Below are positions 32,501 to 47,913 of a stretch of 64,000 nucleotides of DNA, in pieces. The position numbers and the translations under genes are program-made. The DNA lies in NCBI GenBank assembly GCA_028583405.1, contig JAPTMU010000064.1:718501-782500 (forward strand), read 5' to 3'. Every line of letters starts with the position of its first letter. The first letter of the stretch is position 1. Origin of the DNA: Pogonophryne albipinna (Eukaryota > Chordata > Actinopteri > Perciformes > Artedidraconidae). The notes under the pieces are model-generated. The model saw nothing but the letters and a program-made list of their open reading frames with translations. It had not been told where the DNA came from and ran no database searches.

Positions 32501-34298
32501 GCTGGGACCCGCGAGTTGAGAGTGGGGGAATTCTGTGTTTATAAGTTCAGTCTGTTTGAAACTCAGTCCAAGTTTATAATCCACACACTGTGTGGCGGCT
32601 TTGTGCTTTCCCTCAAAGCGCTCACACAATGTAAACACAGCATTTAAAAAGGGTAGATCTTCTCTTTTTTTTAATCTTAGGTCTAAAACAAAGGAAGCAC
32701 AGGAAATGGACTTGGTCTTGAAGACGAAAATAAACAAGACGGCCTGTCAGTCAAGCTCGCTGTGATGTCACAAGATGTGGGGCCGCGGGGTTCAGCGCGT
32801 GTGTACGGGCTGCCGGTATTGGACGTTGGGAGCACATGGCGAGGGCATGTGATTCGTAACGTACGATACATCCGTTACCAATACAGCTGACTTCCTGTGT
32901 TTGAATTCCTCTCTTTGTCAGGTGGTGATGATAATGATTGATGCCGTGGTGTTGGAGCGGTGAATCAGCTCCTGGGCAGCCTCGCCGCAACGACTCCAAG
33001 ACGCTTTGTGACTTACAGAAAGCCTCATCCTCAATTCCTCCCTCAGAGGATCATACACAGGACATGTGCCGACCATCAAAGAGGCTGTGTAGGTTGAGAA
33101 GATCATATCAATACTATTGTGCGCACGCATGTACACACACACACACACACACATTACGCCTATGCAACTGTGTGGGGCATAAAACAGATGAGAGCCTTAT
33201 GCTGAACATTATAAAACACTCTGGCCATCTGAGAGAGTTTAACTGGCGTGTTCCACTTCACTTAAGGAGCAGCAAACAAGGGGATCTCTATGTGCTGCTA
33301 AGTCAACACAGACCTTCCTTTTCCTGCTCTTTAAATGTGATAAAATATTAGTTTGTAGTATATCTATCTGCATTTCATTAAAGTTGCTTTATATATCTCT
33401 ATATCACTAGTCTAATAAACAAAAATCACAAATCACAAATTCTCATACAGGATGAATATGTGTTAATCGTTTTTTTCTTTCACAAATGTTTATACAGGGA
33501 AGGGTTTATTTGGCAAACATACTGGCCAACCGTTGAGAAGCACTTCTGCATCACCTGGAGATTAAGTGCCTAAGAAAGTCCCTTAAAGCCTGTGGCAGTT
33601 AGGAGGGAAACTTCTCCTTCGTTGGACAAATTGTCTCAGTTTGACCAAGGATTCAACTTGTGATGCCCACCCATGGACTTAAAAAGCAAATAGTACAAGG
33701 AACTACAATCAGGAACTCAAAAGGGAAGTTTGTTTACTGCATCTACGGTGCACAAACAGCGATGGCTTTGTTCAACATACACTTAATGTTGTGCAACGAT
33801 AAGTGTTGAATAGGGACAAACAGTTCATGCCCATAACATTAGGTCTTATTAGCAGCTTGAGTGCTTTTTGAATAAATGACATTTGGAACTAAAACAATTA
33901 CTGTGGGTCATTATTAATCATCAAGTCATTATAGGTTTCGGCTTTTCAAATGAAGATGTCATGCTGTTCAATATTTATTTTGTCTAATTTCACCTTTTGC
34001 AACATAACACTTTCTGTCAGCTCGTGAAAAACACTTAACATTTCCAGGAGTGTTTGACTAGACAGCAATGTTCCGAATTAACATTAGCATTTTGGGGGAT
34101 ATCAGATTGATCTACCTCACTAGCAAGCAGATGGGGTAGGAACAGCCCTGGAACAAAAGCTGGAGCAAAGTTCATGCTTTTCAAAGTAGAAAAAGTTCCT
34201 GGGGTCGAAAGACATGGCTTTAATTCAACGAAAAATAACTAATAAGTGAGTGATGATGTCACAGAAGGTGTATATTTAAGCAATAGCTCACGACAGGC
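29544..34298. other. Non-coding sequence
   Basis: Apart from the C18 run nothing structured is seen. 30480-31400 is AT-rich, and 31920-32110 is G-rich with runs of GGGTGGG type. Confidence 0.5.
29739..29756 (+). repeat. C18 homopolymer
   Basis: Eighteen consecutive C after ACCTTG. Confidence 0.95.
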
Positions 34299-34457
34299 CG
34301 TGGTATATGCTCATTATATCACAGCTAAGGGGCGTGGTTCGGCCCGACGCGAAGCCCAACTGTATACTGTTTTTCTCAGACGCGGAGGGATACTGACTTG
34401 TTGTGAAAAGTAACTTACTATTCTACCCGTGGTATACGCTCAGTATATCACGGCTAA
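34299..34457. repeat. Pair of near-palindromic direct repeats in a dispersed fish repeat
   Basis: CCGTGGTATATGCTCATTAT.. (34299-34330) recurs as CCGTGGTATACGCTCAGTAT.. (34427-34457) in the same orientation, each ending CACRGCTAAG. Each copy is itself an imperfect palindrome (CCGTGGTATA..TATCACGG). Between them lies GGGGCGTGGTTCGGCCCGAC. The combination resembles a known multi-copy teleost repeat. Confidence 0.6.
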
Positions 34458-37222
<2,765 letters not shown>

Positions 37223-37436
37223 GAGAGAGACCGTGCGGGTGTGTGATAAAACATCTATGCTTATTTTTCAACCGACACCATCTCTGATCCCACTTCCCTT
37301 TTTCTCTCATCCTTTTTGGCTTCCTCTTGCGTCACCCCTCTTTCTCCCTGACCCATAAAGTCACTGACCTTGGGGAGTTCCACTACTTTACCATTTCCCT
37401 GGTGTTTCATTGCACCCCATTGTGCGTACACTCTGC

Positions 37437-37475
37437 AGGTCAAAGGTCACGGCAGTAGGTCACGGCAGTAGGTCA
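37437..37475 (+). promoter_or_regulatory. Cluster of four AGGTCA nuclear-receptor half-sites, first two a perfect DR1
   Basis: AGGTCAAAGGTCA at 37437-37449 is an exact DR1, the class of site used by RXR heterodimers, HNF4 and COUP-TF. Two more AGGTCA half-sites follow at 37457-37462 and 37470-37475, at exact 13-bp steps (GGTCACGGCAGTA unit). The spacing arises from a 13-bp tandem duplication. Occupancy is unknown. Confidence 0.45.
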
Positions 37476-37557
37476 CGGCGCAGTGAAAGTGTCCAGACAG
37501 CTCACTTTAAGGCTTTTTATTGGGGGACTCTTGAGTCTTTATGGGGGCTAATGTCTG

Positions 37558-37577
37558 AAAATGATACGTATCATTTT
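37558..37577. repeat. Perfect 20-bp palindrome
   Basis: AAAATGATACGTATCATTTT is identical to its reverse complement. It lies ~80 bp from the AGGTCA cluster. Confidence 0.9.
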
Positions 37578-37734
37578 GGGATCAAATGGCTTTATTGCCT
37601 CTATAGCTTCACAAAATCTCCACGCCATTTCCAGAGCATAAAAATGATAAATGAACATGAACATTTAATGAAAGTTTAATAGTAGCAAGTTAGGAAGAAA
37701 AGGCTTAAATGAATGAAATAACACTCTATCCTTA

Positions 37735-37870
37735 TGACGAGCCCTTGAGGTGTACTTGAGCAAGGCGCTTAAGCTTCAACTGGCCAATAGTGCTGTTTAG
37801 TGACTACAGTTGAAGCTGTGTGTAAGCACTATCTGGACGTGAAACATGACGGTGATGGGAAATAGCATGT
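37735..37870 (+). repeat. Possible SINE/MITE fragment
   Basis: CTTGAGCAAGGCGCTTAAGC and following text resemble a fish repeat with a GAGCAAGGCACTTAA core. A related fragment on the minus strand is at 43720-43870. Confidence 0.35.
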
Positions 37871-39154
37871 GTGCTCAGCAAATTCTCCTCAGGACGTAGA
37901 TATTCTATTACTAACCAGCCTGAATCCCCGGTTGATGTGCAGCTGGCGGAGCGGAGGTGCCAGCGAGAGGAAGAGGAAGTGCTGGCGCAGTCGGGGCTCT
38001 ACTAGATTTCCCTGTATTGAAGTAGAAAGCAACAGGGAAGTGATATAATCCTCCTCTGGACATCGGCCAACATCTTCCATCGTGCGAACAATACCTCCCC
38101 AACACCTTTTCCGCACTGTGCAGCATGCGCATTGTGTGTATCTGTCGGTGTCTTCCTCTTGTGCCTGCCTTTGTGACATGAGCGCGGATCATAGGGTTAT
38201 ATAAGAGAGATGAGGAATCATTAGGGGGATGGTGGGCGACATTGGAGGGGGGCAACCCCAAGGGACTGGGCTGCATTCCAGCACTTTTTCCTTCCTACCC
38301 TAAGTCCCCCCTCCACACCCACACACTCTCACACACACACACAGTGACAGAAACTCCCCTGGGCCAGCACGCGACAGGTGCTGACTTAAGAGCCCCTCTC
38401 CTTCCTCTTCACACATCCACTCATGCCCCCTTTTACGCCTTGTACTGCCACCAGTCACCCCAGACCGGCTCCACTTCCAGACACACACATGCTTCACACA
38501 CATACCTGGGCATGGTGTGTGTTTTCATTACCCAACCTCAACACACATCCATGGCCAGCTGTCAGATTGGTAGATTTATGCGCTCTGCATTGCAGATGTA
38601 TTTTGCCCAGATATATAAATACCAAACACTCAATTTCAGACACATCACTGTCACCTCCTTTACTTTCTCTGCCTTTCTTCTCTTGTTACCTTACTATTGT
38701 ATTCACACCTCATCTGTCTTCATATAAGCCTCTTGTCTGTGTTTTTCTATATTTGTCTCTTTCTTTGTTTTTCCTTCTTCTTCCCAGTCCAATCCCTTTT
38801 CTTAAATAATTTTCCCAAATCCCTCAGAGTCCCAGAGCATCCTATTGTGTCTCTCTCTGTCTCCCTCACTTACTTCATCATTCTATACATTACCTCCTGC
38901 TTCTCTCTGCATCAACATTTTCCCTCTCTCCTCTTTCTTTGTCCTTATTTCTCCGCAGTCTCTCTCCTTCACCTCCCTCCCTCCCTCCATCCTTCTTTCT
39001 TCTTTCTTCCCTCTCTCTATATCTCTCTCTCTCTCCCTCCCTGATGTCTATTGGTGTTGGCCAGTGCCAGACTGTTGTAGAGCGAAAAGGAAGAGAGAGA
39101 GAGAGCAGCAGACTCCAGGCGGTTGGTGTTCCCGCCAGCCGTTACACTTACACA

Positions 39155-39262
39155 CACCCACACACCCACACACACACAGAGACACACACACACACACCCA
39201 CACACACACATAGACACACACATACACAAACACACACACATCGACACACAGACACACACAAG
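39155..39262 (+). repeat. Imperfect CA-rich array
   Basis: CACACA blocks broken by CCC, GAG, TAG, AAA and TCG, an eroded microsatellite. Confidence 0.85.
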
Positions 39263-39418
39263 GACAATGTGTCTGGGCTTTAGGGGGGAAAAGGCATGGC
39301 TGGGCTGCCACCCTGAGGCGACTGGGGGTATTGCAGCAACAGGGGTCATCGAGGGGAGACAGAGGATGATGAAATACTGGCAGCTTTTCAGTAACGGCTG
39401 AGCCCAGCAGCCGGGGCT

Positions 39419-39446
39419 GGGGGGGGGGGGGGGGGGGGGGGGGGGG
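39419..39446 (+). repeat. G28 homopolymer
   Basis: Twenty-eight consecutive G. Such runs can form G-quadruplexes and are also a typical site of assembly length error. Confidence 0.95.
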
Positions 39447-39906
39447 CTGAGCTGCTGTGAGCTCATTGCTGCCACTACTAGCTCACGGCCACAGCAGCTA
39501 TTATGCAAGAGAAAGAAGGAAAGGGAGGGAGAGAGGAGAGGGGTGCAATGCGAACAACAGCAGGTTCAGTGAGGATACTCGGTGAGATGATGTACAGAAT
39601 GTCATCAGCGGCGGCGCCTTAAATCTCCCCGACACGTACACACAGACAGACAGGTTTTTCTTTTTTTACAGCTCCTTTGTCTCCAATAGCGGGGACCCAT
39701 TTCCTTTCTTTAGACGGCATTCCAGTGAAGACGAGTAAGCTTTTCCTTTCTGCCCCGACCAGTAATCATCACAAAGACAAATGGTGATGTCCTCAGGCAC
39801 AGCGAGGACCTTTAGTGGATAAATGGCTTTAATTAATCTTGTTGAACATGGCTCCGAGATATGTTAATGGTTGAAATATGATGAGACTATCTTCAGTTAA
39901 ATAGAT

Positions 39907-39914
39907 ATGCAAAT
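39907..39914 (+). promoter_or_regulatory. POU octamer ATGCAAAT
   Basis: Exact octamer in an AT-rich unique block (39790-39960) with nearby TTTAATTAATC. Further octamers are at 950-957 and 7349-7356 on this strand and 59815-59822 on the other. Chance matches are expected in 64 kb. Confidence 0.2.
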
Positions 39915-41089
39915 GTTAAACTGCGAGGCAAATTCATTCATATTTGTATTGTTTCTTAACATTGAGTGCAAGTTCAAAAGGGGGCAATTTCTCGCGTGCA
40001 GGGGGAGTCTTAGGAAAACACAAGGTGACCCAGACACGGTGGATCCCATCATTCAAAAGGCTGTGCTGAAACGGCAGGATTAACATGTTCCTCCGTCGCA
40101 GCTTCCCACTCAATATTCATTTTTTAAGCAGTGATGAGAGTGACAGTCAAGGGCGAGCCAACACTGAGGGTTGTGTTACACAACTCTGAGGAAGACACTG
40201 ATGGAGGCTGAATGTTATGCTGAAGGGTTCATGAGGGACGCTTCTTTCTCAAGTTCATCTATGTGTTTCTCTCTCAGGCACTCAGAGGAAAATGCTGGCT
40301 CTCAAGTCAATAACTTGACATTCAAGTGTTTTGAAATCAGATCAATAGGAATAGAAGCACAAGGTGATTTCAATCTCAAATAGGATGTATGGAAAATGTA
40401 TTCGCCCTGACCCTGGAGCTCTTGCACTCTTGCACTCCTGTCTTGTTTGCCTTTGTTTGTGCTTACTCTTCATTTCTATCTCACTCCACTTTGCTCTATA
40501 ACACCCCCCCACTGCACACACACCTGCTCTCAGCATACATTAAATGTTAAGGTGACCTTCAGGATACTGAAAGTCACACATGCATCCTTTTATTCCTATG
40601 TCCTTATTAACCTTTCTGTAGGCACACAAAGAAATGTAAGTGAGACTTTCCACCTTTTTGTATTAACCAGATAAATAGCCACAGTTTTACAATAGGCACA
40701 TTAAAAAGAATAAAGGATGTTAGTTGAACTCTGAATTGTGATTCTGTTTGTTTTCAGCTTTCACATCTTGTTACTTCTCACACAGGTGTCAGGTCGGCTT
40801 TGTGTTTATTTTTGTCAGCACCTTCCATAAGCCCTGTCCGCCCAATCAGCACACAGTCCATGAGGAGCATGGGAAAATCAGTGATGAATATGAACCTGAA
40901 AGCACCATCAATTAGAAGACAATCAAGTACTGCGAGGACAAAAGGGTAAAGACAAAAAAAGAGAAACATTTTTCTTTTCCCGGCCATCTATGAAGACGGT
41001 TTAGATGTGTAAAGTTTCATGGAATTGAGGCCGACAGGCTCCTTGGAGCCCAGTGGGGTACTTATAATTTGTTGGGGGAGTAAGGGAGG

Positions 41090-41590
41090 GAGGGAGTCGG
41101 AGAACAATGGCATTGTCCCTGTTGCACTGGAAGCCCGGGCCGCCGTTACTGCCGGACTGGCTGCAGATTGTTAGCAGTAATTTGCTTTATGTTGAGTGGA
41201 AGCAGGATCAGAGATGAAGTGAGGCATGCGTTAATTCCTCTGCAGGGATCACATGCCCTTATCAGTCCCCAATCACAACTCCATCAGCGGGGGTTACATA
41301 ACCCTTGGTACATTGTCACGGCGACCACCCAGGGCCAGCCTGCGCCTCTGCCAAGCCGGTGAGATTTCAAGCAACTGGCATCATAAACGGTAATCTTCCA
41401 GAAGCAGCGTTCATGCACGATCGGTACAGAGGATCAATATGTAATGCAGGAGCAGACGGGGTCAGACTGCTTCTTGGCCATTTCTTCTGCATTGCTCAGA
41501 TTACTTATTCGTCCTTCCCGCAGAAGCAACACAACAAGGATTGATTATGCCTGGTTTTGATCAATAGCAGACAAACAATTGTCTCAGCGT
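41090..41590. other. Unique block; candidate conserved non-coding element
   Basis: Repeat-free and ORF-poor, with TTACATAACCC, CAGATTACTTATTCG and ACAAACAATTGTCTC (an inverted SOX-type AACAATTGT). Speculative. Confidence 0.25.
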
Positions 41591-42913
41591 GGCGTGAGCA
41601 AACCAAAACCTTAAATCCAACATTCAGCTGGACAGAGCTCACATGAAATATAAAATGAATTCACACACACAGGATCAATAATTGACAGTTTGTCCACTCT
41701 GGTCAAGTTAACGGACATCCTCCGGCTTCATTCAGCATGACACCAGTAATGACAGCGGCGAGGGAAGAGGAGACAGAGAGACTGAGAGATGGAGAGAGCA
41801 AGAGAGATAAAAATTCGACACAGCTAATGCAGCAGGACAGTAGCTTTGTACTAGTCATTGTGCTGTCCAGTGTGTGATAGCTTCCCTCAGGCCTCTGTGC
41901 CCTTCGTTGGCGGTAATTTGCTGTTGTCACATTTGGTTTATATCAAGACTGTTACACAGGCCACATCATACAAAAATACTTCTACAGTTTCCCTATGCTT
42001 TCCCGTGGCTCCTGGTCGGAGGCCCAGCAGAGGGGCTCAATGGCTGAGGCGGCCCAGTGTGACAGCTCTCCGTTTTTTGGGGAGGGCGGCTTGGTGGGGT
42101 CCCGGAGCCTCCGAAGGTTCTCAGCTGTGAGGGGGCCCGAGGACAAGAGGTGGAGGGTCGGTGGAGAGGAAGCGCATTTTTCATTGAAGGGTGTATTGTC
42201 ACCACCCATCATCTCTCATTGCCCCGTTGAGAGTTGAGGGGCTCGACTCACATTTTTTCTTTTCAATCGCTTTCCCCTGTTCTCCTATATCACAGGAGAA
42301 CTTCACAGAGTGCCTGAGAATCTGTGTTGTAGTCCTGAAGATAGCACAGGACACACAGCAGCTACTCAAACTCTAATGCTCACATCAACCGTGTCTATTA
42401 ACCTCATCTTTGAGGAATTGGTCCACTTAGGATTTTTTTGGTCTCCAAACACTCAGCTTTGATCTTCCATTTTCTCCTCAGCCACGATTGATATTTACAT
42501 TACATTACCAGTGAAACACACACGCATGAGAGACCATATGTGCATATAAACACACCCCATCACAGAGTGGTACTGACACCTCCCAGTGGGGTCCTACTGG
42601 CGGAAGACATCCTGCATATCAAGACCACAGGGTCGTTATTAGTGCACTATATGGCCAAGAGCAGGCTCCATCACTCAACTAACTGCCGTGAGAGACAGGA
42701 AGAGGAGAGATGTGTGTGTGCCAAGGCGCAGAGAGATTAAGAGACCAAGGTGGGGGGGCATGGGGGGTTGAAAAAGAGAGGGATGGTGGGGGAAATTGAA
42801 GAGAGGAAGATGAAGATGTGTGAGATTGAAAACAAAAGGAACAAAGGCAGAAATGGGGCAACAAAGAAAGGTAGGTTGCAAGACAAAGGCACAAAGAGGA
42901 TTGGGATTGAGAT

Positions 42914-42918
<5 letters not shown>

Positions 42919-42988
<70 letters not shown>
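42919..42988 (+). repeat. (GA)35 microsatellite
   Basis: Seventy bases of pure GA, a homopurine tract inside a wider purine-rich region (42760-43000). Confidence 0.97.
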
Positions 42989-42990
<2 letters not shown>

Positions 42991-43719
42991 AAGGGAGATG
43001 AGACACTACCTATGCAGACTACAGCAGGAAAATGTGTCTGCCCCCCCCCCCTCCTCGAGCAGAGAACCAGGCTATTACAGTAATGAGTGCAACCGCCAGG
43101 GTGACGTCATGTATCTATAGCATTTCTGCTTTCACTGATGTATGGGACAAAGAAGATGAGGAAGAAAAGCAAGGCGGGAGGCAGGGATAAAGAGACGGAG
43201 AAAGCCGGAGAGAGTAAAGGGATGCAGGGGGATAGGAGGGAGAGGAAGTGTGGTATAAATTAATGAGAAATATATGGGTTAAAGACAAAGAAAACAGCGA
43301 TATAAGGAAATCAATTTGCGTAGGCCCCTCCCTTATTTGACTCGCCTGGCTTTGTTACTTAAATTCACTTTATTAGATAACAGCTCTCCCCCCCTCCCTT
43401 ATCCACTCTCTCTCCCTCATCACACAACAACATTAAATTCCCCTCCACAGTCCAGCTCACAAAAACAATAAAACGCTTATTGCACACATATGCATGTTGG
43501 TGGCTACTCCACCCGACATGATTAGGATAATGAACGCCGTGACAAAAGGAGACCACCAATTATCTGCTGCTTCAATCCTAATTGGCTGGAGATTACCATC
43601 ACTCTCTAATCTGATGCACAATGCTCCCAAACACCCAGAGCACACAGTTAGAAGGAAATCTTGTACTTGTGCAGAAATTATGTGACAATCAAGCTTATCC
43701 TGTATTCATGTATGGAAAG

Positions 43720-43870
43720 TAATTGAGGCACGCTTGAGCACATTCCCACAGTTCCATGCATTGACGACTGGGAGCTGCCCAGTACTCCCAGTCTTCGTTT
43801 ATTGGCCACTGAGCAACTCTGAGCAGCTGGTGGCTAAGTGCCTTGTTCAAGGACACCTTGATGGTACACT
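43720..43870 (-). repeat. Possible SINE/MITE fragment
   Basis: On the minus strand: ACCATCAAGGTGTCCTTGAA, CAAGGCACTTAGCCACCAGC and TGCTCAGTGGCC. Same core word as 37735-37870, opposite orientation. Confidence 0.35.
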
Positions 43871-46677
43871 GCAAAAAAATGTCACCCTAAAAAAAACAGC
43901 TAAATAAAAAGCAATGCAGAGAAAAGTAGTATTACAAATCATGCACATGGAGCAAGCAAAAATGTATTGAAGTGAAATCAGGCGGCTACTCACACTGTCT
44001 GACCTTGACAATCATTTAAAAAAAACACTATATGAGCAATAAATGAATAATGAAAACGTTTTAAACCCGTTAGTGAGGAGCTTCACCACCGCATAATGCA
44101 AACAACGTTTATCTTAACTATTTATTTTTCTCTTAAAAGGTGTCAAGGTTTTAATTGTGACAACAACGCAACGCAAGAAAAAAACTAAGTGGAATCATCC
44201 TTCATTGAGGTACCATGCGTTTCTTGAATTGCCCTTTTGTCAGTTTAAACCAGATCTTAGAGCACACTGTAATATTTAGGCTACTGCAATCAATTATCTA
44301 TACTACATCTATACAATTATCTATACTCTGTATTTTAGGACTTCCAAAACATCGGTTTCTGATTTTTGAAAATAACAACATCTTCATTTTGTCCAAATAG
44401 ATGCGTCTACCATTAAATGTTATGATCAATGTCCGTGTTGGCAGTTGAAACACAAGCTACTTGGCTGAAGTATATCATTGATGTTTCCAGAGCACAAAGA
44501 CAGAGAGGCTCTTTATTTTCTGCAGGCATGGCAGGGGGCGACCTGAGGAGCTATGAAACAGGGGGCCTCTGGAGTGCGACCACCCCAAAGACAGCCCACT
44601 GCCGGGGCTGACACTGTGAGAACTGCACAGGAATTTACCGTGACAGCGGAAACAGCCTCTCCTCAGGTGGACGTTCATAAAGACAGAGCCAGGGCGCACA
44701 CACACACACACCTTGGCAGTGAACCCTGCCAAAGCTCACCTCCCTGTAACCTTGGAGGTGGGATTCTAGGCAAATGTAAGCCTTTCCTCACCTTTTGATC
44801 CTTAAAATGTCTTGTACTGGGCCACCCTGTCAACACGGTGTCCGATTAACACTTGTATTATCATATTTCTCAAAGAGCAAACATGCACACTAACTATGAG
44901 GTCTGAAGTCTGCCTTCCTGTAACTTCCAGCATCTAAACAAGGCATTTCTAAGCTTAGTTCAATGTTTATGTATGAGCGCAATAGTTAATTCCAAGAAGC
45001 CTTGTTTCCCGGGGGCATAATTAGTGAGGGATAAACACTTCCTGTTACAAGAAAGTAAAAAAGTATTTCAAATGTAGTGGTATTGGGGCCTTCGTATATG
45101 CACAGAGACAGGGCTGTTTACATCATGGTACAGTGGCTTTGTTGAGAGTCCAACAAAACGTCATTTGGCAAAAATGAAACCACGGGAGCCATTATAACAT
45201 CCAGTTGCTGTCGTCAAAGTAGAGATGGGGGTAGAAGCCGGGGCAGGCCTGTGCTTCATCAGCAGGGCCCCTTTAGCAGGCGTCCAACCAGAGCCTGCTG
45301 GTGGTGCATTAAGAACCAACTGGATCTACGGTACCTAAGGGCAGAACCATTCCGTTCCGATCCAGATCAATCAGAGGTGCGCCTGAGAAGAAAGTCTGAA
45401 CTCTGGTGACCTGGCAGGATAAAACAAAATGCATCCTGGCTCCTACTTCCTGGTATTTCCGGAGTGCACCTTGGGCCTATTTTACAATGAACCCCCATAT
45501 CGGTTTTCAAACTGAAAGTAAGTGAATTTGTGTGCAAAAGGGCACATGTATGTTGCCCACGTATGTACTATCCGCACATGTGCACGTGTGTCGCTAACAT
45601 GTGTTTCTGATGACTCAATATAGATCTGCATTTCAAATAAAGATAATGGGAAGCAGAGCCAGAGTGAATGAAAGGCAGAGGGGGTGGAGTATGGTATCTA
45701 TAGGTGGGAAGGGGAGGGGGGGACATTCCTGGGGCCTGATGTCGGAGGTAAATTAAAAATATCCCCGGCTGCTTGGAGGGGGTCCAAGGGCGGCTGACAC
45801 ACGCTGCTCAGTCAGGGAGCTCGCTGCTGATCCAGTAAGCGCTCACTCTCGGCCAATTATGCTTCCTGTGATGTGTGTTCAACACCCCGCCAACACCCCC
45901 ACCACCCCGACTCCCTGCCTTTGCCCCTCTAGCAACACCAGCTAGAGAGAGAAAGCTGTCAAAGAGTCGGGATCAAACCTCCAATCAAACACTGGCTGTC
46001 ACACACCCAGGTGATGATTAATGGCTTATATTCTCTGACCCAGAGAAGAAAGGAGAACAGAGAGCGAGCTACAGATGGGAGTTTTCAACTCATTACAAAG
46101 CACAGTAACATGTGTGGAGAAGACCAGGCATCCTCCGTGTGTTCATTTAGCCGGGCAACTGGTACTAGCATGCAATTACCATGTTGAGTGTTGAAAGCTT
46201 CTCAGCATTAAGAGTGCAAGGTTGTCAAGGTTTTATTCGCTTTTGAGCAAATTAACAAATTAGAAACAAGAGGTTTGCTATTCACCTGTGTCTAACTCTT
46301 TGGTACAGACGACCAGAGGTTCTCCATTCCCTTCTCACACACACACACTCGCAGTAAAGGTCTCGCCACTGGCGTCCAACCGTGTTCTGCGGTGGAAACC
46401 AAACACTGGGCTGTTTTGACTGGATGTGATCCTTGTTTCCGGGCGGAATGCTGCCAGAGGTGGATTGATGGCTCTCACCCAGAGGAGGACGTTTACAGGA
46501 AAATCCTCCTGGCTGGAATTCTCCTTCTTTTTTTTTTATATTGGACTCGAAACACAGAGTTGCAGTCATGGCTGAGCCAGGGAAAAGTGTTCCCCAAGTG
46601 ATAATGAAGGGAATGTTGCTGTGCATATCGCCACACACACACAAACGATTGTACTCATGTTCTTCTGGGGGCTGTCT

Positions 46678-46775
46678 TTGACATGATGCAGTCTCTAGCC
46701 CCTAACCTTAACTTTCACAACTACATACCTAACTTTAACACTTAACCTAACCTTGACCTGAACCTAATCTTAAAG
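46678..46775 (-). repeat. Diverged CCCTAACCTTAAC repeat
   Basis: GCCCCTAACCTTAACTTTCAC, ACATACCTAACTTTAACAC and TTAACCTAACCTTGACC form a decayed CCTAA-type tract, opposite in strand to the TTAGGG-like tract at 10545-10604 and probably from the same repeat class. Confidence 0.5.
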
Positions 46776-47681
46776 GATAGTTCTGTTGCTGTTGTTTTAC
46801 TACTACACTCTCTACTAGCAGTTTTGGCCATCATAACTATTCAATATGATGACAGTGTTCAACAAAATAATAGCTTTAGCTCTGCAACACCACTTCAACA
46901 CAGACAGGTCAAGACACACAAGTAGTCTGATGACCATGAAGGTTGTAAGCAAGCTAACAGTAAGCCATTCAGTCTCTAAACCACGTTAGTTGTAGTTGAA
47001 GATGGTGGTTGTTTAATCCGACATCGTTTTAGCAAAATATCAGCAGTAAATTCAATGTTATTACAAATATGAATGATGGCAAAACAAATCGAATTAAGAA
47101 AAGTTGAGACAAATGTCCTCACTTTAAAAAGGTATAATGCCTCACTTCCAATGAATGGTTTGGCTTAAATCTATTCAACTTACTTTTCTATTATTTTCTC
47201 TATTTTGTCTTCTACTGCTGTTTGCGCCCAGTCAGTGTAAAGAGGACTCATCAGATCGCATTAGAGGCAATGTGTGAAACATCATTTTAACCAAAACCAA
47301 ACAGAAGTTGCCGAAGTACACACAAATACAAACCCAAATTTACACACACACATTCAAGAACATACTTGTAAACACAATCCTACTCCTTCCTACCATATTT
47401 ACTGTACATGCATACATTCAGTATATGCATAGACGTGCACACAAACAACATTTAAAGTATGTGTTGCAGCGTGCTTCCTCTGTGAACCTCTTGTGTACCA
47501 TTAATTATGCCCACACACACACTAGTTGAATCCATATGGATTATAAAAGCTACCATGCCTCATTCCTCCTCAGCAGCAGGCAGACAGACCAGTTGATTCC
47601 GCAGTGGATCGATAAAAGAGTCAGACGAACACTACACAGAGTAAAGTAGCAGAGGGGAAAATAGAGAAAGACAAGGATGCA

Positions 47682-47704
47682 GAGGGAGGGAGGGAGGGAG
47701 GGAA
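47682..47704 (+). repeat. (AGGG)n short array
   Basis: About five AGGG units in a purine-rich tract just left of Tc1 element A. Confidence 0.85.
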
Positions 47705-47913
47705 GAGGATGGGCAGGATGTGAGGAGGAGATAATGAAAGACTAAGGTTGGATGTGTGAATACATACTCATACAGGCAAGTAATCTGAAAAGGCATACAT
47801 AAACACTTTAAAATATCAATCACTGAATTGTTTTTGTGAATCCTATATCTTGGATGTGACTTGCTTGTGTTTGTTGTGTCACTGTTGGTGTAATCACATG
47901 CTTTGGCAACATA

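Larger units (their letters stand above)
37223..39418. other. Non-coding sequence with a pyrimidine-rich stretch
   Basis: 38640-39045 is a long C/T-rich stretch (CTCTCT, CTTCTTCC, CCCTCCCTCC) giving Ser/Leu-rich ORFs that are composition artefacts. The AGGTCA cluster and 20-bp palindrome lie at 37437-37577. Confidence 0.55.
39447..42918. other. Non-coding sequence
   Basis: Unique DNA with the octamer block at ~39790-39960 and the balanced block 41090-41590. No gene recognised. Confidence 0.5.
42989..47911. other. Non-coding sequence
   Basis: Unique DNA with the SINE-like fragment (43720-43870) and CCTAA-type repeat (46678-46775). 45200-45420 and 45640-46020 are repeat-free, higher-GC blocks. 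No gene recognised. Confidence 0.5.

Noticed and set aside
38640..39045. Ser/Leu-rich ORFs suggesting membrane proteins (38697-39044)
   Set aside because: The DNA is a pyrimidine-rich low-complexity tract, which translates to Ser/Leu/Phe/Pro in every frame.
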